Below are positions 36,727 to 46,745 of a stretch of 64,000 nucleotides of DNA, piece by piece. The notes below the pieces were generated by a model. It had not been told where the DNA came from and made no database searches. It was given only the letters and a program-made list of their open reading frames with translations. Both the position numbers and the translations under genes were made by a program. How positions within the stretch are numbered: the first letter of the stretch is position 1; each line of letters starts with the position of its first letter. Origin of the DNA: Lysobacter sp. CFH 32150 (lineage in GTDB: Bacteria; Pseudomonadota; Gammaproteobacteria; Xanthomonadales; Xanthomonadaceae); assembly GCF_022758295.1 (NCBI RefSeq), contig NZ_JALDWJ010000010.1, positions 1 through 64,000 of the forward strand, written 5' to 3'.

Positions 36727-38670
36727 CTAACGGGCAGCCCACTCAAGGGCGTCGCCGAGCTGCATCCGCTTGGCTACGGCGGTGGAGCCGGCATAGGACA
36801 GGTGGCCTTCGTCGCGGTACAGGAACGTGCCGTCCAACTCGGTGATGCACGCCGACTCCGAGCACAGCGCGGCGTCGAACGACACAACTTCGACATCGGC
36901 CTCGCTGCGGACCCGCGCGAGGAACCCGAGCACTTCATGCTTGCTGGCGCGGTACTCGGCCAACGGCATGTCGCAGTCGATGAACCTACCGAACAACGTC
37001 CGGTTGCGCGCCCTGCGCTCGAGGCAGCGACTGAAGTCGAAGCCGGTGCTCGGCGGCGGCGCGACGATGACCACGCGTTTGCCCAGTGCACGTAACTTGC
37101 CCACGGTTGCGCGCATCGCGGCGATCGCGACGGCTTCGTCGGTCTCTTGTTCGATCGTCGATCCTTCCATTTTGCGAAGGAGTCGACGCTCAGGATCAAA
37201 ATACGGATAGAACGCGCTCGACAGCACCACCAGCCTGATCGACGATGTCTCCGCGAGGTGGTCGATGACCGACTGGTTGAACGTCAGGCAACGCTCGGCG
37301 AAATCGCGCGGATGCTCCGGCGTGATCTGCGCCAGGCCGAGCAACGGACCACAGGAACTCTTGGTCGCCTGGACGACGCCGACATCGGTGGTCGCGGCCA
37401 GGCCGGGGACGAGGTGCATCGCAAACGAATCGCCCCACACCATGATCGCCGGCGCGTCGGCATTGCGACACGCCGGTGTCGAATCGAATCGCTCGTAACC
37501 TTCGCAGGCATCGCCGAAGCCCACGTTGTCGCGGCGGAGCCATGCATAGTCGACCGCCGATGCATCGCTGCTCCCCACCGTCGTCGTGCGCGCCGCGAGA
37601 CCCAGCGGTACCAGCGCCAGCATCGCCGACGTTGCCAGTGCGGCCAGCACCCAACGCCGCCGGAAGCGGAACTCCGTGCGCCGGACCGGCAGTTCGACGT
37701 GCCGATAGAGGCCCCAACCGAGCAGCAGCGAGAGGGTCACTCCCGCCAACTGCACCGGCATGCCTGGCTCGCCGAACGAAGGATCGCCGGCGTAGACGTT
37801 GTTGATGAAGGCAAAGATCGGCCAATGCACCAAGTACAACGAGTACGAAGCATCGCCGACTCTGGCGAGCGCACGCGGAATCGGCGTGTCGGCGAATGCT
37901 TCGTGCCGGCGCAGGATCACCAGCAGCGTCGCGGTGCAGACCAGAGCGATGTTCACGAACGGCGGTGCCGCGACCGGCACCACCGGAATCACCAGCAGCA
38001 CGACCAGCGCCGGCAGGAACAGGCGTGCGATGACGACCTCGGCGCGTGCACTGCGTGCCGTCCACAATGCCGCGACCGATCCGAGCGCGAGCTCCCAACC
38101 CCGGGCTGGCAGCAGGTAGAACGCCGCGTCCGGATTGGTGAAGGCAAGGGCGACGCACAACGCGAAGCTGCCGAGCAGCAACAACACGTTGCCTGCGGAC
38201 CAGTAACGACGCGGCAGCAGCGCCATGGCGGCCGGCAGCAACAGGTAGTACTGCTCCTCGACCGCGAGTGACCACACATGCAGCAGTGGCTTCAACGCGG
38301 CGGCGCCTTCGAAGTAACCGGTCTGCTGCCACAGCGCGAGGTTGCCGGTGAACGTCACCGCACCGGCCAGCTGCAAGGTGAAGTCGTGCCACTCCACCGC
38401 ATCGAGCAGGAAGTACGCCAGCACGCCGGTAACCGCGAACGTGACATAGGCGGCCGGCAGCAACCGCTTCGCGCGGCGGAAGTAGAACTCTGAAAAGCGG
38501 AAGGTGCCCCGGGTGATCGCCCTCGCCAGCATCCCGGTGATCAGGAAGCCGGAGATGACGAAGAAGATGTCGACGCCGAGGAACCCCGCATCGATGAACC
38601 CCGCCTTCGCGTGCTGCAGGATCACCAGCAGCACCGCCAGGCCGCGCAGGGCCTGGATGTCTATGCGCAT
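36727..38670 (-). CDS. OafA/YrhL-type membrane acyltransferase with SGNH domain
   Basis: A 647-residue protein. Residues 1-360 are the multi-pass acyltransferase-3 domain (IQALRGLAVLLVI, the catalytic His region, HVWSLAVEEQYY). The C-terminal 250 residues are a periplasmic SGNH hydrolase-like domain with MVWGDSFAMHL and the Asp-His pair DEGHLS. Such proteins O-acetylate surface polysaccharides. The start is ATG 38670. It is the last gene of a four-gene operon with an epimerase, a GT2 and a beta-barrel protein, so its substrate is probably their glycan. Confidence 0.9.
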   Translation of the reverse strand: MRIDIQALRGLAVLLVILQHAKAGFIDAGFLGVDIFFVISGFLITGMLARAITRGTFRFSEFYFRRAKRLLPAAYVTFAVTGVLAYFLLDAVEWHDFTLQLAGAVTFTGNLALWQQTGYFEGAAALKPLLHVWSLAVEEQYYLLLPAAMALLPRRYWSAGNVLLLLGSFALCVALAFTNPDAAFYLLPARGWELALGSVAALWTARSARAEVVIARLFLPALVVLLVIPVVPVAAPPFVNIALVCTATLLVILRRHEAFADTPIPRALARVGDASYSLYLVHWPIFAFINNVYAGDPSFGEPGMPVQLAGVTLSLLLGWGLYRHVELPVRRTEFRFRRRWVLAALATSAMLALVPLGLAARTTTVGSSDASAVDYAWLRRDNVGFGDACEGYERFDSTPACRNADAPAIMVWGDSFAMHLVPGLAATTDVGVVQATKSSCGPLLGLAQITPEHPRDFAERCLTFNQSVIDHLAETSSIRLVVLSSAFYPYFDPERRLLRKMEGSTIEQETDEAVAIAAMRATVGKLRALGKRVVIVAPPPSTGFDFSRCLERRARNRTLFGRFIDCDMPLAEYRASKHEVLGFLARVRSEADVEVVSFDAALCSESACITELDGTFLYRDEGHLSYAGSTAVAKRMQLGDALEWAAR

Positions 38671-38705
38671 TGCCACGGGCGGTAACCGACGTGAGGAAGC
38701 GCCGC

Positions 38706-40112
38706 TCAGAAGCGGCGCGCCAGGGTCATGCCCCAGCTGTAGCCCTCGTAGGCACCGGTGGTCTGCACGCGCTCGCTGTAACCGGCGAAGACCGTGAACT
38801 GCCACGGCGTGTAGATGCCGAACACCAGCGACGCGCTGAGGTCGTTGGCGCGACGCCACGAGGTGAAGGTTTCATCGCGCTGCCGGCCGAGCCCGGCCTG
38901 CACCGACAGCCCCACTTCGTCGCTGATGCCGAAGTAACTGTTTGCGGTCAGTCCGTAGCGTCGGTAGTTGTCCGGCGCGTAATAGCCATTACCGAGATTG
39001 CGGTCGTGCGAGATGTGCTGCAGCATGCCGCCGAGGTCGAGCATCACGCCCGGCCTGCGCACGACGGCACGACGCATCGCCAGCGTCCACTCATTGCTGT
39101 TGTTGCCATCGCTGTAGTCGTCACGGCGCAGCATCAGGTCGCCGGTCCAGTGCATGTCCGGAGTCCAGTGCACCTGGCCGAGCGCGCCGTGGCGGGTCAG
39201 GCCCAGCGACAACGAACGCGGCGAAATCGCGAGGCGATCACGGTCCGCGGACAGGCCGAGGCGCCAGCTGTCGTTGGCGCGATGGTCGACGCCTGCACGC
39301 CAGAGGAGAGTGCCGTCGCCGTCGATCGAGGAATGCCCGACTGCAGCCGACCACTCGGTGCGTTGCGACGATGCGTAGCGCAGTCCGACCAGTCCGCGGG
39401 TCTGTGCTATCGAATCATCGCCATCGACCGCGACGAACGGACTGGTCACCGGCGAACTGTTCTCCCAGCGGCCAACCTCGATCGTGTAGTGCAACGCGTC
39501 GCCATGGGCCAAGTCGGCGCGCAACGTCGGTCGCGACGTGACCAGGTCATCGGAATCGTCGCTGTGCGCGTACTCCAGCGCGACGAAGGAGCCGGTGCGG
39601 ATGCGTGTGCTGCGCGCAAGGTCGGTCGCATCCTTGCTGCCGGGTTTCAGTCGTTCGACCTCGGCAACGTGCGGCAACGCCATGCGCGGCCTCGCGCTCT
39701 GGCGCAGGGCAACCGCCTCGGTGTAGTGGGCCAGGTAGTTGTCGGGTTCGGCCGCCAGCACCGGAGCATTGGCCGCCTGCGCACCGTCGATGCGACCCGC
39801 CCATGCCAGCACTGCGGCGTGCAGCGATTGCCCTTCCGTACTTTGCGCGGCGGCAGGGTCGGCGTGCAGCACGCGCTCGGCTTCGGCGAAGTTGCCGTTC
39901 CAAGTCAGGTAGCGCACCAGGTCGAGGCGCGCGTCGCGGTCATCTGGATGCGCGGCGACGTGATCCTGCATCAGCTGCAGTGCACCGCCGGCATCGCCTT
40001 CGCCCATGCGCACGCGCGCCTGGTCGTCGAGCGGCGGCCCAGACGTTTCCTGTGCCGATACAACGCCGGGCATAGCCAGCAGCGCGCCGATGATCCATGC
40101 CAGTGGCTTCAT
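38706..40112 (-). CDS. YaiO family outer-membrane beta-barrel protein with TPR domain
   Basis: A 468-residue protein with a signal peptide (1-21, cut after VSA), TPR-like helices (about 30-170), and a C-terminal beta-barrel of alternating strands ending in MTLARRF with a terminal Phe. ATG 40112 overlaps the GT2 stop (ATGA). A second ATG at 40121 is possible. In related exopolysaccharide loci, such barrels with TPRs export or modify a glycan at the outer membrane. That role is inferred here. Confidence 0.85.
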   Translation of the reverse strand: MKPLAWIIGALLAMPGVVSAQETSGPPLDDQARVRMGEGDAGGALQLMQDHVAAHPDDRDARLDLVRYLTWNGNFAEAERVLHADPAAAQSTEGQSLHAAVLAWAGRIDGAQAANAPVLAAEPDNYLAHYTEAVALRQSARPRMALPHVAEVERLKPGSKDATDLARSTRIRTGSFVALEYAHSDDSDDLVTSRPTLRADLAHGDALHYTIEVGRWENSSPVTSPFVAVDGDDSIAQTRGLVGLRYASSQRTEWSAAVGHSSIDGDGTLLWRAGVDHRANDSWRLGLSADRDRLAISPRSLSLGLTRHGALGQVHWTPDMHWTGDLMLRRDDYSDGNNSNEWTLAMRRAVVRRPGVMLDLGGMLQHISHDRNLGNGYYAPDNYRRYGLTANSYFGISDEVGLSVQAGLGRQRDETFTSWRRANDLSASLVFGIYTPWQFTVFAGYSERVQTTGAYEGYSWGMTLARRF

Positions 40113-41500
40113 TTGCGCCATTTGCGGTTCCCCGAGATCCAAAGGTCGAAGGCGAAACGCAGCATGGTGAAGCTGTCGGCGACGATCAGCGCGTAACGCA
40201 GGGGTGTTACCAGGATGCCCTTGAAGAACATCCCCAGTCGCTGGCCTTTCGACACCAGGACCAGCACCGCCAGCGACACGATCATCTCGGCGACAATGGT
40301 CACCGCCAGCGGCTCCCACATGCGCAGGACCAACAGAATGATGAGCGCGGTCGGGAAGCCGACCTTCTCTAGCGCGGACATGAACATGGCCCAGCCGATC
40401 GGGCGTCCGTACTCGAGGGTGTATTTCTCCCCGAACGGCTGCCGGTACTGCTCCTTGATCTTGCGCAGGTCTTCGACCCGTTGCGCCTCGCCGCTGGCCT
40501 TGTCGCGCCGGCGCTTGCCCCAAAGCTTGAGCGACTTGAACGGCGTGCGCAGCAATGCGTCGAAGTAGTAGCAACTCTGCAGGAACGACGACGACCACAG
40601 GTAGATCTGCTTCGGCAGGCGCTGGACTTCGGGTTCTTCCGAGCGCGCCAGCACGTCCTGCAACTGGATGTTGCGGTAGCCCTCGTTGTTGAGGGCGAAG
40701 CCGATGAAGATGTCTTCGGAGTTGGTCAGGTCGTCGCCGAAGATCGGTTCGTAGAGATCGAACAGGTCCTTGATGTACTTGCGCCGGTACGCCACCGCGC
40801 AGCCCACCGGGTTGGTGATGCTGCCGAAGAACACCATCTGGCCCTTGTAGACGAAACGCTGCAGGAACAGGTACAGGCATTCGCGATAGGTGTTGGTGAT
40901 CCACCACCAGACCGAGTGCAGCATGCCGCGCCGCGCATGCGGGTCATCGTAGGTTTCCGCACCATGCCAGCGACGGAACTCCTCGGTCTGCGCGAGCGCG
41001 TGCCGGTTCTTCGGCCGCATCGGCAGGATGGTGCCGCAGGCACTGGCGATGCCGATGCCCTGGTACAGCTCCTGCACGCAACGTTCGATGTATTCCGGCG
41101 ATTCGAGGAAGGTGTCGCCATCGAGGATGAACTCGACGTCGCAGTCGAACTCGCGCGACTGGCGTTTGATGGTCGGCGTCTTGCCGATCGAGGTGGCACG
41201 TTCGAACACGGTCAGGTTGAGTCCGGCCGCCGCTGCGTACTCGCGCGCGCGGGGTACCGTCTCGTCCTTGCCGCCGTCGTCGACCAGGATCACGTTGCGT
41301 GGTTGGACCGTCTGCCGCGCCAGCGAGGCGAGGCAGTGGATGATGTTGTCCTCTTCCTTGTAGGCGGGGATGACCACATCGACCACCGCCGCCCGCCAAT
41401 CTTCGGCGGGGGTGGGAACGGTCTTGTCAGGGCCGCGCAGCAGCCCAACCGCGCTAAGCAGCGCGTTCGGACTGAGTACGAACCAGGGTGCAGTGGCCAT
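40109..41500 (-). CDS. Membrane glycosyltransferase family 2
   Basis: A 463-residue enzyme with an N-terminal GT-A domain. The UDP/metal motifs VDDGGKDET and LDGDTF are visible, and EDIFIGFAL provides the likely catalytic acid. No QxxRW motif of fully processive synthases was found. The C-terminal third has about four membrane helices. It resembles polysaccharide synthases of the hyaluronan/poly-GlcNAc type in plan. It overlaps the epimerase gene by 47 bases and the barrel gene by 4. Confidence 0.88.
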   Translation of the reverse strand: MATAPWFVLSPNALLSAVGLLRGPDKTVPTPAEDWRAAVVDVVIPAYKEEDNIIHCLASLARQTVQPRNVILVDDGGKDETVPRAREYAAAAGLNLTVFERATSIGKTPTIKRQSREFDCDVEFILDGDTFLESPEYIERCVQELYQGIGIASACGTILPMRPKNRHALAQTEEFRRWHGAETYDDPHARRGMLHSVWWWITNTYRECLYLFLQRFVYKGQMVFFGSITNPVGCAVAYRRKYIKDLFDLYEPIFGDDLTNSEDIFIGFALNNEGYRNIQLQDVLARSEEPEVQRLPKQIYLWSSSFLQSCYYFDALLRTPFKSLKLWGKRRRDKASGEAQRVEDLRKIKEQYRQPFGEKYTLEYGRPIGWAMFMSALEKVGFPTALIILLVLRMWEPLAVTIVAEMIVSLAVLVLVSKGQRLGMFFKGILVTPLRYALIVADSFTMLRFAFDLWISGNRKWRK

Positions 41501-42482
41501 CGCGTTCTTCCTGAAGGCGGGCGCGCTCGATGGCGACGAGGTCGTCGATCGTGCGCTCCAGGGGATAAAGGTGCTGGAAACCGGTCTTGTCGCGTAACCG
41601 GTTCAAACTGGGACGACGACGCCGGATGTCCTCGAAATCCTCGCCGTAGGCTTCTCGCAGGCCCACGTGCTTGATCTCCGAACGGCTGCCGGAACGCTCG
41701 ATGATCAGTCGCGCCAGCTCGATAATGCTGATCTCGCGATCGTTGCCGACATTGGCGACCATGGTGCCGCGGCCGACTGCAGTGGCGAGCGCGTCGAGCG
41801 CGACGACGGTATCGCGCACATCGCAGAACGAACGCGTCTGCAGGCCACCGCCGAACACGGTGATCGGTTCGTTGCGTACCGCCTGCGACACGAAGCGCGG
41901 CAACACCATGCCGTAACGACCGACCTGGCGCGGACCCACGGTATTGAAGAAGCGCGACACCACAGCCGGGATGCCGAACCGCTGCGCATAGGACAGGCCC
42001 AACGCTTCGTCGGCGATCTTGCTCACCGAGTAGTTCCAGCGCGTGCCGGCGCGGGTGCTGACGACCAGGTCCTGATCTTCGTGCAGGATGTCCTCGTCGT
42101 TGTGGCCATAGACCTCTGAACTGGAGGCCAGCACCACCTGCGGCTGCCAGCCGCCTTCGCGCGCGGCACGCAACAAGCGTTCGCATGCGGCGATGTTGAC
42201 CGCGAGCACTTTGGTCGGCTCGGCCAGCACGCGATACACACCCACCACGGCAGCCAGGTTGTAGATGCGGTCCGCCCAGGCGACCGCGCGATCAAGCTGC
42301 GGCCAGGTGAGGATGTCGGCTTCGTCGAAACGCAGGTTGGCGTTGTCGTCGTGGTGTGCAAGATTGGATCGTTGCCCTGTCGACAGGTCATCCACCACGT
42401 GGACTTTGTCCCCACGCGCCAAATGCAAGTCGACAAGATGCGAGCCGATAAATCCGGCGCCGCCGGTAATTAGGATGTGCAT
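41454..42482 (-). CDS. NAD-dependent nucleotide-sugar epimerase/dehydratase
   Basis: A 342-residue extended SDR. It has the cofactor loop GGAGFIG at 7-13, an SSSEVYG segment, and the catalytic Tyr-Lys in NYSVSKIADE. It belongs to the UDP-glucose epimerase/UDP-glucuronate decarboxylase superfamily, and the exact reaction cannot be read from sequence. ATG 42482 has a GGGGC site. It is the first gene of the glycan operon running left to 36727. Confidence 0.88.
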   Translation of the reverse strand: MHILITGGAGFIGSHLVDLHLARGDKVHVVDDLSTGQRSNLAHHDDNANLRFDEADILTWPQLDRAVAWADRIYNLAAVVGVYRVLAEPTKVLAVNIAACERLLRAAREGGWQPQVVLASSSEVYGHNDEDILHEDQDLVVSTRAGTRWNYSVSKIADEALGLSYAQRFGIPAVVSRFFNTVGPRQVGRYGMVLPRFVSQAVRNEPITVFGGGLQTRSFCDVRDTVVALDALATAVGRGTMVANVGNDREISIIELARLIIERSGSRSEIKHVGLREAYGEDFEDIRRRRPSLNRLRDKTGFQHLYPLERTIDDLVAIERARLQEERDGHCTLVRTQSERAA

Positions 42483-42658
42483 TGCCCCCGCCCCTGAAAA
42501 ATCGAGAACCGCCGGATGTGGCTGCCCTTTGCATTGTGTGATCAGTTTCCCGGTTTGACGCATAGAGCATGCCAAACCGGCCACGGGACCGACCGACGGC
42601 GTGAATCCGGGAATCTGCGGCGTGAAGCCTCGCCAACGGCGAACAACGCGTCTTGAGG

Positions 42659-43264
42659 TCAGTTCGTGCCGTGATGCTTGCCCTGCCACGGCCGATACCA
42701 GGCGCGAATGCGGGCGATGTCTGCGGTCATGTCGTCGGTGAGTTCGAATACTGGCCCAACACCAATGGTTTTCTCGGGATAGTGGAAGTACACCGGCAGC
42801 ACTGGCACGTCGGCGGCGCGGGCGATCCGCCAGAAGCCCGGTTTCCAGCGGTCGACCGGCTTGCGGGTGCCCTCCGGCGCCACTACGAACCAAAGATTGT
42901 CAGCAGTGACAATCAACGTCGCTGCCTGCTCGACCACGCCATGGGCGGCGCTGCGGTTGACCGCGATTACCCCGAGTCGACGCAGGATCGGGCCGAGCGG
43001 CCACCAGAACAGCTGGTGCTTGCCCAGGATCCTGACGTCCAGGCCCAGCGCCAGCTTGAAGGCGAACCCCCAGATCCCATCCCAATTGGACGAATGCGGT
43101 GCAGCAATCAGGACCAGCCTGGGCAGATCCGGCCAGCTACCGGCCATGCGCCACCCGCCCACCCGCAGGACCGTGCGCCCAAGCCAGCGGGTGAAGGCAT
43201 TCGGGCTCACCCGCGGCGCATTCGGCGGCAGCGGCACCACGATGTCGTCGGCCCGATCGGCCAT
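42659..43264 (-). CDS. 1-acylglycerol-3-phosphate O-acyltransferase-like protein
   Basis: A 201-residue PlsC-family acyltransferase with the HX4D catalytic motif HSSNWD and the acceptor motif PEGTRK. It is of the short glycerol acyltransferase group rather than housekeeping PlsC. The start is ATG 43264. It is the last gene of the run starting with oleA, 17 bases after arfB. A role in phospholipid remodelling is an inference. Confidence 0.85.
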   Translation of the reverse strand: MADRADDIVVPLPPNAPRVSPNAFTRWLGRTVLRVGGWRMAGSWPDLPRLVLIAAPHSSNWDGIWGFAFKLALGLDVRILGKHQLFWWPLGPILRRLGVIAVNRSAAHGVVEQAATLIVTADNLWFVVAPEGTRKPVDRWKPGFWRIARAADVPVLPVYFHYPEKTIGVGPVFELTDDMTADIARIRAWYRPWQGKHHGTN

Positions 43265-43281
43265 CTCCGTCCCCTTGGTCC

Positions 43282-43701
43282 CTAATCCCAATCCCGCGTT
43301 GCGCGTCCCCGCTTGATCGTACTGCGTTCGCGCTTCGCGCCCAGCCGTCGCTCCTTCGATGCCCGGCTGGGCTTGGTCGCAATCCGCGGCTTCGGTGCGC
43401 GCAGCCCACTTTCGACAAAGTGCACCAGGCGCTCGCGCGCGTCCTCGCGGTTGCGCTCCTGGGTGCGGAAGCGCTGCGCGTTGATCACGAAGACGCCATC
43501 GTCGGTCAGCCGCCGATCGCGCTTGGCCAGCAATCGCTCCCGCACTGCTTCCGGCAACGATGGCGAATTGGCCACGTCGAAACGCAGTTCGACCGCCGTC
43601 GCCACCTTGTTGACGTTCTGCCCGCCGGGACCCGAAGCGCGTACGAAGCGCTCGTCGAGTTCGGCGTCGGCAATCGTCAAATCGTCAGTGATCTGCAGCA
43701 T
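43282..43701 (-). CDS. arfB: Alternative ribosome-rescue factor (peptidyl-tRNA hydrolase) ArfB
   Basis: A 139-residue release-factor-like hydrolase that frees stalled ribosomes. It has the GGQ motif in ASGPGGQNVNK and a long basic C-terminal tail (about 105-139, rich in Lys/Arg) that enters the mRNA channel. ATG 43701 overlaps the end of truC by 17 bases. Confidence 0.93.
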   Translation of the reverse strand: MLQITDDLTIADAELDERFVRASGPGGQNVNKVATAVELRFDVANSPSLPEAVRERLLAKRDRRLTDDGVFVINAQRFRTQERNREDARERLVHFVESGLRAPKPRIATKPSRASKERRLGAKRERSTIKRGRATRDWD

Positions 43702-44410
43702 GCGCGGATTGTAGGGCCGGCGCGCGATCGAACAACGCCAGTGTCCGCGCGAACTCCGCATCCAAAGGCGCTTCGATCGCAAAGCGTGCACCGCTGACCG
43801 GATGCACGAACGCCAAGCGCTGCGCATGCAGCAGCATGCGATGGATACCCAACATGCGGAACGCGCGATTGTGGCGGCCATCGCCGTGACTGGTGTCGCC
43901 AATCAGATGATGCGAGACATGCTTCAGGTGCCGGCGGATCTGGCGGAAGCGGCCCGTGTGCGGGCGGGCGCGCAACAGCGCGTAGCGCGAGGTCGCGAAT
44001 CCGCTCGAGGGTATGTCCAGTTCGGTCGTGCCCAGGCGTACGAACTCCGTGATCGCGGTCTTCTTGACCGGTTTGCCCGGGCCGCCATCGAGCGGATGGT
44101 CGATGACGAAATCTTCCTCCGGCCAGCCGCGGCAGACCGCGAGGTAGTCCTTCTCGACCTCGCGCGACATCAAGACCTTGCCGAGCTGCGAGGCGGTCTC
44201 GCGATCGAACGCCAGCAACAGGCAGCCGCTGGTGGCGCGATCGAGCCGGTGCACGAGGAAGATCGGCTTGCCGAACTGCTCGCGCAGCCGGTCGGCGGCG
44301 AAGTCGGTTTCGCCACGCGCCAGGGCGCTGTCGTGGACCATCAGTCCCGCGGGTTTGTCGACGACGGCGAGCCAGTCGTCGCGGTACAGCACCGCTAGCC
44401 CAGCCATCAT
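43685..44410 (-). CDS. truC: tRNA pseudouridine synthase C-like (RluA family)
   Basis: The 241-residue pseudouridine synthase has the catalytic Asp in [13 protein letters not shown] and the late [19 protein letters not shown] block. Both match E. coli TruC (U65 of tRNA-Ile/Asp) well. ATG 44410 overlaps the ubiB stop (ATGA); Met2 at 44407 is an alternative. It lies in the ubiJ-ubiB-truC-arfB run. Confidence 0.88.
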   Translation of the reverse strand: MMAGLAVLYRDDWLAVVDKPAGLMVHDSALARGETDFAADRLREQFGKPIFLVHRLDRATSGCLLLAFDRETASQLGKVLMSREVEKDYLAVCRGWPEEDFVIDHPLDGGPGKPVKKTAITEFVRLGTTELDIPSSGFATSRYALLRARPHTGRFRQIRRHLKHVSHHLIGDTSHGDGRHNRAFRMLGIHRMLLHAQRLAFVHPVSGARFAIEAPLDAEFARTLALFDRAPALQSAHAADH

Positions 44411-46092
44411 TTCCGGCGCGGCCACGCCGCCAGCAACGCCCACACGCCACCGAGCCCCGCGATCCACACCGAGGCCGGGATGCCGAACAGACGCGGCCCG
44501 CCGGCTTCCAGCGCATACAACACCGCAGCGACGATCAGCAGGCCGGTGCCGAGGATGGCGGCGATGGTGCGGCGCTGCGCGCCGCGGATCGTGCGGGTGA
44601 GGTCGCGCAGGTCCTGCGAGTTGATCTGCGCCGTGGATTGCCCCTGGACCTGCTGCGTGAGCCAGGCGTGCAGCAGGCGCGGCATGTCGGGCGCATGCGT
44701 GATCATTTCCGGCAGGCGCTTGCGGAATTCTTCCGCCAGCCGCTGCGGGCTGTAGCGTTCGAGCAGGATCTGCTCCAGCACCGGTCGCGCCACTGCCCAC
44801 ATGTCGATCTTCGGATCGAGCTGGCGACCGACACCCTCGATGTTCAACAACGTCTTCTGCAGCAGGATCAGCTGCGGCTGGATCGTCAGTTCATAGCGTT
44901 GCGCGGTGCGGAACAGCTTGAGCAACACTTCCGCGAGCGAAATCTCCGCCAGCGGCCGGGTGAAATACGGCTCGCACACCGCGCGCGCGGCGGCTTCGAG
45001 TTCGTCGATGCGGATGTGCGAGGGCATCCACCCGGCCTGCACGTGCAATTCGGCGACGCGGCGGTAATCGCGCTTGAAGATCGCCATGAAGTTCTCGGCG
45101 AGGTAGTACTGGTCCTCGCTGGAGAGCTGGCCCATGATGCCGAAGTCGAGCGCGATGAAGCGCGGGTTGTCCTTGCGCTCGCTGTCGGCCCAGATGTTGC
45201 CGGCGTGGGCGTCGGCGTGGAAGAAATTGTCGCGGAACACCTGGGTGTAGAACACGCGCACGCCTTTCGCCGCGAGCGCCTTGCGGTCGATGCCGGCGGC
45301 GTCGAGCGCGGCGATGTCGTCGCTGGGGATGCCGTGCACGCGTTCCAGCGTCAGCGTGCGTTCGGCGGTGTGGCTCCACACCACTTCCGGCACGTACAGG
45401 TCGGGCGAGTTTTCCCAGAAGCGGCGCAGCACCGAGGCGTTGGCACCTTCGCGTTGCAGGTCGAGTTCGGCGGCGAGGGTGTTTTCGATTTCGGCGACGA
45501 TCTCGCGCGGGCGGATCTTGTCTGCGGCCGGATGGGTGCGATCGACGATGCCGGCCATGGTCTTCAGCAACGCGACGTCGGCGGCGATCTGCTTTTCGAT
45601 CTCCGGCCGCAGCACCTTGACCACGACTTCGCGACCGCCCGGCAAGGTCGCCGCGTGCACCTGCGCGACCGAGGCCGACGCCAGCGGCGTGGTGTCGAAA
45701 CGTTCGAACGCCACCTTGATGCTGCGGCCGAGCGACTGCTCGACCAGCGTGCGCGCGGTCTCACCGTCGAACGGCGCGACGCGATCCTGCAGCAGGGTCA
45801 GTTCTTCGGCGACATCCGGCGGCACCAGGTCGCGGCGTGTCGACAGGATCTGTCCGAACTTGACGAAGATCGGTCCGAGCTCTTGCAGCACCATCCGCAG
45901 GCGCACACCGCGCGACAACGCCGCGATCTCGGGCGAGGCTTTCGGCACGAACGGACGCGCCAGCTTCAACCAGCGTTCGATCGGCGTGCCGTCGAGCAGG
46001 TCGTCGAGCCGATACCGCAACAGCACCCGGCCGATGCGCAATGCGCGCATGGCCGACTTCACGCTGTTCAACTGCATGCCGCTCAACTTCAT
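44407..46092 (-). CDS. ubiB: UbiB, ABC1/ADCK-type atypical kinase for ubiquinone synthesis
   Basis: A 561-residue protein needed for aerobic ubiquinone synthesis. It has the KxGQ motif ([10 protein letters not shown]), the Ala-rich loop [12 protein letters not shown] in place of a P-loop, the VVVKVLRP lysine, HADAHAGN, and two C-terminal membrane helices. ATG 46092 overlaps the ubiJ stop by 4 bases, matching the ubiJ-ubiB order of enterobacteria. Confidence 0.95.
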   Translation of the reverse strand: MKLSGMQLNSVKSAMRALRIGRVLLRYRLDDLLDGTPIERWLKLARPFVPKASPEIAALSRGVRLRMVLQELGPIFVKFGQILSTRRDLVPPDVAEELTLLQDRVAPFDGETARTLVEQSLGRSIKVAFERFDTTPLASASVAQVHAATLPGGREVVVKVLRPEIEKQIAADVALLKTMAGIVDRTHPAADKIRPREIVAEIENTLAAELDLQREGANASVLRRFWENSPDLYVPEVVWSHTAERTLTLERVHGIPSDDIAALDAAGIDRKALAAKGVRVFYTQVFRDNFFHADAHAGNIWADSERKDNPRFIALDFGIMGQLSSEDQYYLAENFMAIFKRDYRRVAELHVQAGWMPSHIRIDELEAAARAVCEPYFTRPLAEISLAEVLLKLFRTAQRYELTIQPQLILLQKTLLNIEGVGRQLDPKIDMWAVARPVLEQILLERYSPQRLAEEFRKRLPEMITHAPDMPRLLHAWLTQQVQGQSTAQINSQDLRDLTRTIRGAQRRTIAAILGTGLLIVAAVLYALEAGGPRLFGIPASVWIAGLGGVWALLAAWPRRK

Positions 46093-46745
46093 GCCACGCC
46101 TCCGCGTTGCAGGCGCGCGATCTTCGCGGCGATGCGCTCGACATCGTCGCGCAGCGCGTCGACGTCGTCGTGGAAGGCATTCAGTTCAGCGCGCGGGACC
46201 ACGTCGCGCGATTCCTCGGTGACGTATTCGGCCGCGCTTTCGGCGAAGTTGCGCCCGGCCACGCGCGCTTGCTGCAACGCGGCCGCCACAGCCTTGGCGA
46301 TCTGCACGCCCAGCACGTCGCCGAATACGCGGGTGAACGGCTGCTGCCAGTCGGGATCGAAACGTTCGGCCAAACGTTGCAGGCGACGCGCGAGGTCGGC
46401 ATCGCCGGAGACGCGCACCTTGCCCACTGGCGGCGCATCGTCGCGGCGGAACATGCTTCCGAACGGCCCCGGCAGTTGCGCGATCAACCCGGCAAGCGAG
46501 CCACGCACGCTGAGATCGGGCTCGCCTTCGCTCGCGACCGGGCCGACCACGAGTCGTTCGCCTTCGACGCTGACCTGCAATGCCAGGGGCGGTGCTTCGA
46601 GCGTCAGCGCGACGCGCTGGCCATCGAGCGTGCGCAGGCTGCCGCGGGTTTCCGGATCGAGCGCCAGCGCGCGGTTGAGCGCTGCTTCCAGCGCGCGACC
46701 GGCCATGGGCTTGAGCGAATCGAGTGGGCTGCTGCGTCCAGTCAT
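46089..46745 (-). CDS. ubiJ: UbiJ, ubiquinone synthesis accessory factor
   Basis: A 218-residue SCP2-type lipid-binding protein (about 25-125) with a C-terminal coiled coil (about 175-213). It is thought to hold ubiquinone intermediates in the Ubi complex together with UbiK. ATG 46745 overlaps the oleD stop (ATGA), so ubiquinone genes are translationally linked to the olefin genes here. Confidence 0.88.
   Translation of the reverse strand: MTGRSSPLDSLKPMAGRALEAALNRALALDPETRGSLRTLDGQRVALTLEAPPLALQVSVEGERLVVGPVASEGEPDLSVRGSLAGLIAQLPGPFGSMFRRDDAPPVGKVRVSGDADLARRLQRLAERFDPDWQQPFTRVFGDVLGVQIAKAVAAALQQARVAGRNFAESAAEYVTEESRDVVPRAELNAFHDDVDALRDDVERIAAKIARLQRGGVA

Noticed and set aside
42483-42658. 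Possible small gene in the gap before the epimerase
   Set aside because: The open frames here lack a ribosome-binding site and only extend the epimerase frame upstream.
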